Below, in pieces: positions 6,170-11,531 of a DNA stretch of 11,531 nucleotides (its first letter is position 1; each line of letters starts with the position of its first letter). The notes beneath the pieces were generated by a model. It had not been told where the DNA came from. It ran no database searches and was given only the letters and a program-made list of their open reading frames with translations. Source of the stretch: Candidatus Saccharibacteria bacterium UBA669 (GTDB taxonomy: Bacteria; Patescibacteriota; Saccharimonadia; Saccharimonadales; Saccharimonadaceae); NCBI GenBank assembly GCA_002299795.1, contig DBNP01000050.1:52187-63717 (forward strand). The letters are read 5' to 3'. The position numbers and the translations under genes were made by a program.

Positions 6170-6544
6170 ATGATCATGCAAGTTGATATAACCGGTGCTG
6201 GTAATTACACGCCAGACGAATCTACAAAAAAATACATTAAGAAAAAAATCGGTAGTCTTGATCGGCTAGCGCCACGCCATGCGCGCAAGAGCATGCACGT
6301 ACAGGTAAAGTTGGCCGAAGTGAACCGTGACAAGGGCAATAAATACGAAGTCGATGTCATTATGACCGTCCCCGACAAGGTTATCACCGCAAAAGACTCC
6401 ACGATGAACATACTAGCCGCTGTCGATATCGTTGAGGCCAAGCTGTCAGCTCAGCTGCGCAAGTACAAAGAAGAGTCAGTGCCACATGTTGGCCGTCGAA
6501 AGCTTCTCGACAGATTTAAGCGCAGTTACGCCCGCGAACAATAA
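6170..6544 (+). CDS. hpf: Ribosome hibernation promoting factor (HPF/RaiA family)
   Basis: The 124-residue product has the single-domain HPF/YfiA fold. It starts with strand MQVDITGAG (3-11), followed by a helix (15-31: DESTKKYIKKKIGSLDR), a strand pair (42-49 and 58-66, KYEVDVIMTV), and a second long helix DSTMNILAAVDIVEAKLSAQ (76-95) running into LRKYKEE. This matches the family's 'DMYAAID...L..QLRKYK' pattern. Such proteins sit in the decoding region of the 30S subunit and silence 70S ribosomes when growth slows. The length fits short HPF or RaiA; the C-terminal dimerisation domain of long HPF is absent, although a basic tail (109-124) is present. It lies just upstream of secA, the same order as in Bacillus and many relatives. 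A separate promoter appears to lie between the two genes. Confidence 0.93.
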   Translation: MIMQVDITGAGNYTPDESTKKYIKKKIGSLDRLAPRHARKSMHVQVKLAEVNRDKGNKYEVDVIMTVPDKVITAKDSTMNILAAVDIVEAKLSAQLRKYKEESVPHVGRRKLLDRFKRSYAREQ

Positions 6545-6593
6545 TACTACGTTTTGTAACGGGGATTGTCTTTTATCTGAACCGTAAACAGCG

Positions 6594-6635
6594 TATAATA
6601 AACAGGAGTATTCTTGATAGTTTCTAAGCGAGGTG
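6594..6635 (+). promoter_or_regulatory. secA: secA promoter -10 box and ribosome binding site
   Basis: TATAAT at 6594-6599 is a perfect -10 box; no -35 box is at the usual distance, the nearest being TTGTCT at 6566-6571 with a 22-base spacer. Transcription would start near 6606. GAGGTG (6630-6635) lies nine bases before the ATG at 6645 and is taken as the secA ribosome site. A second Shine-Dalgarno, AGGAG at 6604-6608, sits almost at the predicted 5' end of the transcript and serves no annotated gene. Confidence 0.55.
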
Positions 6636-6658
6636 TATATATTTATGGTCAGTCGTGA
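6614..6658 (+). other. Possible 14-codon leader reading frame overlapping the secA start
   Basis: A TTG at 6614, five bases after an orphan AGGAG (6604-6608), opens a 14-codon frame (LIVSKRGVYIYGQS) that ends at TGA 6656-6658, inside secA and out of its frame. It could be a leader peptide that couples or competes with secA translation. It has no recognisable arrest motif, uses a rare start codon, and its ribosome site would be cut off if the TATAAT at 6594 sets the transcript start. Weakly supported. Confidence 0.15.
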
Positions 6659-9275
6659 CACAGCTCTAACAAAAATCTTCGGAGATCCCCAGAAGCGTAT
6701 CGTGAAGCGTTTGCAAAAACGCGTTGCCGAAGTAAATGCGCGTGAAGATTTATACAAAAAAATGACAAAGAAAGAGTTGCGTGCTCAGACTGACGTACTG
6801 AAGAAGCGGCTTACAAAGAAGGGTGTCACGCTTGATACCATTCTTCCCGATGCTTTTGCTGTGGTGCGTGAAATGTCGAGTCGTGTGACTGGTGAGCGCC
6901 ACTACGACGTGCAGTTAATCGGAAGCATGGTACTCAACGAAGGAAACGTTGCCGAGCTCAAAACTGGTGAGGGTAAGACACTGATGTCGACACTCGCAGC
7001 ATATTTGAATGCGCTCGAGGGTAAGGGTGTGCACATTGTCACCGTGAACGATTATCTCGCCCAGCGTGACGCAGGGTGGATGGGCGCCATCTATGAAGCA
7101 CTTGGTATTTCTACGGGTGTGATTATTAACGAAGCATCCTATGTGTACGACAGCGGCTATGAAAATGAGCAGCATACCGATCCACGCATGCGTAAGCTTC
7201 GCCCCGTCACGCGCAAGGAGGCCTATGCCGCCGATATTACCTATGGCACAAACAACGAGTTCGGGTTCGACTATTTGCGTGACAACATGGTGAACGAAGC
7301 TGACCTCATTCGTCAGCGCGAGCTCAACTTTGCGATTGTTGACGAGGTTGACTCAATTTTGATCGATGAAGCCAGGACGCCACTTATTATCAGCGCGCCA
7401 GCTGCTGAGAATCCTGACTCGTACTACCAGTTTGCTAAAGTTGCGGCAAAGCTTGTGCCGGAAGACTATACGCTTGACGAGAAGCGCCGCAGTGTGGCAC
7501 TTAGTGATGTTGGTGTTGAAAAAGTGCAGAAGATGCTTGGTATAAAAAACTTATACACCCCAGAATACGTTCGCAGTGTCTACCATATGGACCAGGCACT
7601 TCGCGCGCAGACACTTTTCCACCGCGACAAAGACTATGTGGTCACCAACGCTGGTGAAGTGATTATCGTTGACGAGCACACTGGGCGATTGAAGCAAGGA
7701 AATCGCTACAACGAGGGCTTGCACCAGGCGATCGAAGCAAAAGAAGGCGTGCCAGTGCTCCAAGAGAGTATGACGCTTGCAACAATTAGTTTCCAGAACT
7801 ACTTCCGACTCTACAAGAAACTAAGCGGTATGACCGGTACGGCATTTACTGAGGCTGAAGAGTTTCAGCAAATCTATAGCCTTGATGTCGTGGTGGTTCC
7901 GTCAAACAAGCCAATCGTTCGTTCTGACCACGAGGATCTCATCTACAAAACAGAGAAGGGTAAGCTGCGTGCTGTTGCTGAGGCGATAAAAGCATATCAC
8001 AAAGAGGGTCGCCCCGTTCTGGTTGGCTCGGGAAGCATTGCAAAAAACGAACTCATTGCGAGCTGGCTTGATAAAGAAAACATCCCATATGCGATACTCA
8101 ATGCAAAAAATAATGAGCACGAGGCTGCAATTATCGAGAAGGCCGGTCAGAAGGGGGCTATTACACTCGCCACCAATATCGCCGGACGAGGCACGGACAT
8201 CAAGCTAGGTGAGGGCGTGCGTGATCTCGGCGGGCTTGTAGTGATCGGTAGTGAGCGTCACGAGAGTCGACGTATTGATAATCAGCTGCGAGGCCGCGGT
8301 GGACGTCAGGGAGATCCGGGTGATACGCAGTTTTATGTCAGCACTGAGGACGACCTGATGCGTATTTTCCAGGGTGAGCGAATCGCAACACTAATGAATA
8401 GGCTGGGTGTTGATGAAGATACCGCGATCCAGAACAAAGCCGTGAGCAAAACGCTGGAAGCGGCGCAAAAGCGGGTTGAGGGCTACAACTTCGATACTCG
8501 AAAAAACGTTGTCCAGTATGACAATGTGATCAATCGCCATCGCAAGGTGGTGTACACGATGCGCCGTCGTATTCTTGATGGCGACAACATTAAGCCAGAG
8601 ATCCAGCGCTTGCTGAGAGAGAAGATTCAAGAACTGACCGTTGTTCCTGCAAAAAATAACGCACACTTTAATGATGAGTTTCATAGTGTGGTGCCGCTTG
8701 ATGAAAAAGAGCTAACCAAGATCGGCGTAGAGAAGAAAGACAAATTACGTCGTGAAGCTGCGATGAAGGCTGCCGAGAAACTATATGCCAAGAAGGAAAA
8801 AGAACTCGGCGAGGAGCTCATCCGTGGAGTTGAGCGCGAAGTGTATTTGCAGATCCTTGATACCTTGTGGATGCAGCACTTGGAGAATATGCAGCATTTG
8901 CGCGAAGGTATCCACTGGCGCAGTGTTGGACAGCGCGATCCACTCGTAGAGTACCGTAGCGAGTCACAAAAACTATTTGATAGCCTGCAGTATACGCTGC
9001 GTGATGAGGTGCTACGAGCGATCTATCACGTTCACAAGACAGACGCGATTACCCGCGAAGCGGTTGACGATGAGCACGAAACAGAGCTTACCAAGCTAGC
9101 TGAGAATTCAGTTGAGCGGGGAGTTAATGAGGTGACGGGCGGAGAGTTGAACCGCGATCATGATTTTGAAGGTGGTGTGAAGAAAGCCAAGTCAAATACT
9201 GAAGCAAATCATCAGCGCAACGTTGCTCGCAAAAAGAAGAAATCGCAGCGCCAGAATCGCAAGAAGAGTCGCTAA
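6645..9275 (+). CDS. secA: Preprotein translocase ATPase SecA
   Basis: SecA is the motor that pushes unfolded preproteins through SecYEG. From ATG 6645 the product has 876 residues. NBD1 has Walker A TGEGKT (107-112), VTVNDYLAQRDA (132-143), TYGTNNEFGFDYLRDN (199-214) and the DEAD-type IVDEVDSILIDEARTPLIIS (231-250). The preprotein-binding domain lies within about 225-375, followed by LSGMTGTA (393-400). NBD2 shows TNIAGRGTDIKLG (510-522) and the arginine-finger region QLRGRGGRQGDPG (547-559). The scaffold has VVQYDNVIN (622-630), and the late domain holds DTLWMQHLENMQHLREGI (739-756) and GQRDPLVEY (762-770). The C-terminus lacks the CxC...zinc-binding tail and ends in a Lys/Arg-rich stretch (862-876). 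An in-frame GTG at 6633 overlaps the ribosome site and was not chosen. The M16 peptidase gene begins directly after the stop. Confidence 0.98.
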   Translation: MVSRDTALTKIFGDPQKRIVKRLQKRVAEVNAREDLYKKMTKKELRAQTDVLKKRLTKKGVTLDTILPDAFAVVREMSSRVTGERHYDVQLIGSMVLNEGNVAELKTGEGKTLMSTLAAYLNALEGKGVHIVTVNDYLAQRDAGWMGAIYEALGISTGVIINEASYVYDSGYENEQHTDPRMRKLRPVTRKEAYAADITYGTNNEFGFDYLRDNMVNEADLIRQRELNFAIVDEVDSILIDEARTPLIISAPAAENPDSYYQFAKVAAKLVPEDYTLDEKRRSVALSDVGVEKVQKMLGIKNLYTPEYVRSVYHMDQALRAQTLFHRDKDYVVTNAGEVIIVDEHTGRLKQGNRYNEGLHQAIEAKEGVPVLQESMTLATISFQNYFRLYKKLSGMTGTAFTEAEEFQQIYSLDVVVVPSNKPIVRSDHEDLIYKTEKGKLRAVAEAIKAYHKEGRPVLVGSGSIAKNELIASWLDKENIPYAILNAKNNEHEAAIIEKAGQKGAITLATNIAGRGTDIKLGEGVRDLGGLVVIGSERHESRRIDNQLRGRGGRQGDPGDTQFYVSTEDDLMRIFQGERIATLMNRLGVDEDTAIQNKAVSKTLEAAQKRVEGYNFDTRKNVVQYDNVINRHRKVVYTMRRRILDGDNIKPEIQRLLREKIQELTVVPAKNNAHFNDEFHSVVPLDEKELTKIGVEKKDKLRREAAMKAAEKLYAKKEKELGEELIRGVEREVYLQILDTLWMQHLENMQHLREGIHWRSVGQRDPLVEYRSESQKLFDSLQYTLRDEVLRAIYHVHKTDAITREAVDDEHETELTKLAENSVERGVNEVTGGELNRDHDFEGGVKKAKSNTEANHQRNVARKKKKSQRQNRKKSR

Positions 9276-10562
9276 ATGAAACATACCACCACTGAAATTA
9301 AGCTGAAAAATGGGTCACAGGGCCTACTCATAGATATTCCCGGTGCAACGGTCATGAGCTTTCAGTTTCAGTTCCGAGCCGGCAACAGGTATGTGAAAGG
9401 CAAGGATATCTACGAGACGGCCCATTTGATGGAGCATATGGCCTTTGGAGCTAATGCCAAGTATCGAAGCGAGCACGCCTATGAGGCGGATTTCACCAAG
9501 AACGGCGCATATCACAACGCATATACAAGTGATTTGTCGATGGTCTATGTGGCCGACTGTGCGGACTTCGAATGGGATCGTATTTTGGAGCTTCAGCGAC
9601 TTGCAATTTGTGAACCTCGATTCAACCAGACCGAGCTCGATGCCGAAAAAGGCAACGTGAAGAGTGAACTCACTGGCTATCTCAACAACCACAACCGTGT
9701 GCTCTGGCCGAAGATCCAGCAGCTTCTTGGTGAAGAGGTGTATACATTTTGGCAGCGCCTTCAAACGATCAGTAACGTACAGCTCAAGGACATCCGAGAG
9801 CATCATCGGCACACACATACGAGCGATAATATGCGCTTTGTGGTGGCGGGGAAACTTCATGGCCGCAAGGCCCAGATTCAGCGCATGCTCGAGTCTTGGG
9901 ACCTGCCGCGCGGTGATCGTTTTGATGTGCCCAAGGATGATCTTACGAGCGGTAATCCAACGCTGATCCGCCGCAAAGAGGCGAGCAACCTGACATTTGG
10001 CTGGAGCATGACTCTACCGAGAGAGCTAACCGACGAAGAGGCGGAAGCTATGAGCTGTCTGGACCAGATTCTTACCGGCACTATGCATTCACGAATTTAC
10101 GGAGCAGCTCGCAAAAAGGGGCTTGCCTACGGCATGTTTAGTGATACAAGTGTTGGGTTTCATGACAGTAGCTGGGATTTTGGTGGTCAGGTTAACCTCG
10201 AGACGGCGGACGGCCTATTTGACATAATCGTGCGTGAAGTTAAAGCAGTGATGGATGGCAAGATTACCGAGGAAGAACTAGCGGCAGCCAAGTCATATGC
10301 ACTCGGCCGACATCAAATGGGCGCACAAACAGTGTCACAAATCAGTAACTTTTATAGCGGACGATTTTTCGGTGATGGTGTGGTCAAAGATTACGAGAAG
10401 GTGCCGGATGCAATTCGGGGCATCACGCTCGATCGCATGCTGGCGACTGCGCGTGAATTCATTGCGCACAACACCTGGGTACTGGCTGGTGTGAGTAGCG
10501 GCGAAAAAGAAGAAATTGTTCAGCTAAATGATAAACTAGAGACAGTATTTAACAGGGGGTAG
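9276..10562 (+). CDS. M16 family zinc metallopeptidase
   Basis: The inverted zinc motif of the M16 (insulinase/pitrilysin) family is intact: HLMEH at 50-54, with His50 and His54 as ligands and Glu53 as catalytic base. The third ligand Glu131 lies exactly 76 residues later in ELDAEKGNVKSEL (120-132), giving HxxEH-x76-E. The C-terminal half carries the family's substrate-binding signature SRIYGAARKKGLAYG (272-286). At 428 residues it is one clamshell half-unit of the M16B size, so it should act as a dimer, either of itself or with an inactive paralogue as in YmfF/YmfH. No signal peptide or membrane segment is seen, so it appears cytoplasmic. Start ATG follows the secA stop with no spacer, implying translational coupling. 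The substrate is unknown; clearing export signal peptides or preprotein fragments is a guess from the neighbourhood. Confidence 0.93.
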   Translation: MKHTTTEIKLKNGSQGLLIDIPGATVMSFQFQFRAGNRYVKGKDIYETAHLMEHMAFGANAKYRSEHAYEADFTKNGAYHNAYTSDLSMVYVADCADFEWDRILELQRLAICEPRFNQTELDAEKGNVKSELTGYLNNHNRVLWPKIQQLLGEEVYTFWQRLQTISNVQLKDIREHHRHTHTSDNMRFVVAGKLHGRKAQIQRMLESWDLPRGDRFDVPKDDLTSGNPTLIRRKEASNLTFGWSMTLPRELTDEEAEAMSCLDQILTGTMHSRIYGAARKKGLAYGMFSDTSVGFHDSSWDFGGQVNLETADGLFDIIVREVKAVMDGKITEEELAAAKSYALGRHQMGAQTVSQISNFYSGRFFGDGVVKDYEKVPDAIRGITLDRMLATAREFIAHNTWVLAGVSSGEKEEIVQLNDKLETVFNRG

Positions 10563-10566
10563 GACG

Positions 10567-11531
10567 GTGAAGGTTGCAATTGCGTGGTATGGAGCTGAGG
10601 GCCAATCGAGCTACAACTACTTCACGCAGCTTGGTCATGATGTGACCATCGTGACGCCTACAATAGCTCCTGAGTTTCCACTCCCCGAGGGTGTGAGCGC
10701 TATTGTTGGCGACGATGCATTCGATCAACTCAATGGTTTTGACCTAGTGGTGCGAAGCTCGTCAATACGGCCGAGTACTCTGAAAACAGATGGAAAAGTT
10801 TGGTCGAACACTAACGAATTTTTTGCGCGCTGTCCGGCACCAATTATTGGCGTGACAGGTACTAAGGGTAAGGGGACAACATGCAGTCTAATTGCCTCAA
10901 TCCTTCGTGCCGCAGGCAAGACAGTTCATTTGGTTGGCAACATCGGTTCACCTGCGCTCAGTCAGCTTTCACTCATTAAGCCTGACGATATCGTTGTCTA
11001 TGAGCTGAGTAGTTTTCAGCTGTGGGACATTGAGCGGAGTCCGCATGTCGCAGTTATTTTATCGATAGAGCCTGACCACCTGGATGTTCATAGTAGCTAT
11101 GATGAGTATGTGTCGGCAAAAGCAGGCATTGTGCGATATCAGTCAGAAGATGATGTGGTGATTTATAACACGGGTGAGCCAAGTGCTGCTATCGCACAGA
11201 CCAGCCCAGCAAGGCATATCTGCTACGATGATTCCTCAGAAGGCGGCGCCTATGTTTCCTATGCCGACGAGATGTTCCATGCCACCATGTATTCAGCAAC
11301 GCAGCCGATTTGCCACGTGGACACCCTGCGCCTACTAGGAGCGCATAATGTCAGTAACGCCTGCGCTGCAATCACCGTGGCACTCCTTTACACCGACAAC
11401 ACGCAGGCAATCGAAAAAGGCCTCCATGATTTTGGTGGCTTGCCGCACCGCCTCCAGTTTGCTGCAACAAAAAACGGTGTGCGCTATTACGATGATAGTA
11501 TCGCGACTACGGCAGGGTCCGCTATCGCTGC
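10567..11531 (+). CDS. murD: UDP-N-acetylmuramoylalanine--D-glutamate ligase, 3' end beyond window
   Basis: MurD adds D-glutamate to UDP-MurNAc-L-Ala in cytoplasmic peptidoglycan synthesis. The frame runs from GTG at 10567 to the right edge, 321 codons, so the C-terminal ligase domain is cut. Seen in order: a Rossmann-like N-terminal domain with VAIAWYGAEGQSS (3-15); P-loop GVTGTKGKGTT (95-105); GNIGSPAL (124-131); the MurD hallmark ELSSFQLW (146-153); EPDHLDVH (168-175); YVSAKAGI (181-188), whose Lys185 fits the carbamylated metal-bridging lysine; GAHNVSNA (258-265); GLPHRLQF (291-298) and YYDDSIATT (307-315). The P-loop has GKGTT in place of the more usual GKTTT, as in FolC-like ligases, but ELSSFQLW points to MurD. 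AGGGGG (10554-10559) lies seven bases before the GTG. The gene follows the M16 stop by four bases, so it belongs to the secA unit. It implies that the cell makes its own peptidoglycan. Confidence 0.92.
   Translation, partial: MKVAIAWYGAEGQSSYNYFTQLGHDVTIVTPTIAPEFPLPEGVSAIVGDDAFDQLNGFDLVVRSSSIRPSTLKTDGKVWSNTNEFFARCPAPIIGVTGTKGKGTTCSLIASILRAAGKTVHLVGNIGSPALSQLSLIKPDDIVVYELSSFQLWDIERSPHVAVILSIEPDHLDVHSSYDEYVSAKAGIVRYQSEDDVVIYNTGEPSAAIAQTSPARHICYDDSSEGGAYVSYADEMFHATMYSATQPICHVDTLRLLGAHNVSNACAAITVALLYTDNTQAIEKGLHDFGGLPHRLQFAATKNGVRYYDDSIATTAGSAIA

Noticed and set aside
6550..6561. Inverted repeat CGTT-4-AACG after hpf as a terminator
   Set aside because: A four-pair stem is too weak, and no T-run follows directly.
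6633..6644. GTG at 6633 as the secA start
   Set aside because: It overlaps the GAGGTG ribosome site itself, while ATG 6645 is nine bases after that site and gives a typical SecA N-terminus.
9324..9860. 178-codon minus-strand frame inside the M16 peptidase gene
   Set aside because: Antisense to the HxxEH-bearing region; no recognisable protein features.

Overview
The window looks like a chromosomal housekeeping stretch from a small-genome bacterium. The likeliest source is the Candidate Phyla Radiation (Patescibacteria), possibly Saccharibacteria. This placement is inferred from protein character: a SerRS with altered class II motifs, a MurD with a GTKGKGTT P-loop, a SecA without the zinc-binding tail, an isolated pyrD, and tightly packed genes. 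UGA is an ordinary stop here: it ends the ABC ATPase gene, so the UGA=Gly code of Gracilibacteria/SR1 does not apply. No tRNA, rRNA, CRISPR array, insertion sequence or phage gene was seen.

Layout. 1-848 (minus) is the first 282 codons of a gene that runs off the left edge. It encodes an unrecognised soluble protein with a Gln-rich coiled coil and a very basic end. It is divergent from a two-gene MacB/FtsX-type ABC transporter operon (951-2995, plus). The permease abuts, stop codon to stop codon, a minus-strand gene for an AbiEii-like nucleotidyltransferase-fold protein (2996-3559). A 72-bp AT-rich divergent region (3560-3631) follows. Then come serS (3632-4927) and pyrD (4930-6069), which form an operon. 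A 100-bp gap with a TATAAT box precedes the ribosome hibernation factor gene hpf (6170-6544). A second 100-bp gap with another TATAAT precedes secA (6645-9275). secA is followed with almost no spacing by an M16 zinc peptidase gene (9276-10562) and murD (10567 to the right edge).

How the genes work together. The right half joins protein export (SecA), a probable processing or degrading peptidase (M16), and peptidoglycan precursor synthesis (MurD) in one apparent transcription unit. The hpf-secA order is a familiar bacterial arrangement. The left half is accessory: an export or stress ABC pair, the nucleotidyltransferase-like protein, and the Gln-rich protein.

No wholly new multi-gene system is evident. 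The points most worth checking are a class-2-like dihydroorotate dehydrogenase with a class-1-type cysteine at the catalytic position, an orphan Shine-Dalgarno with a 14-codon reading frame overlapping the secA start, possible leaderless or ambiguous starts in the 3560-3631 region, and the unrecognised Gln-rich protein at the left edge.
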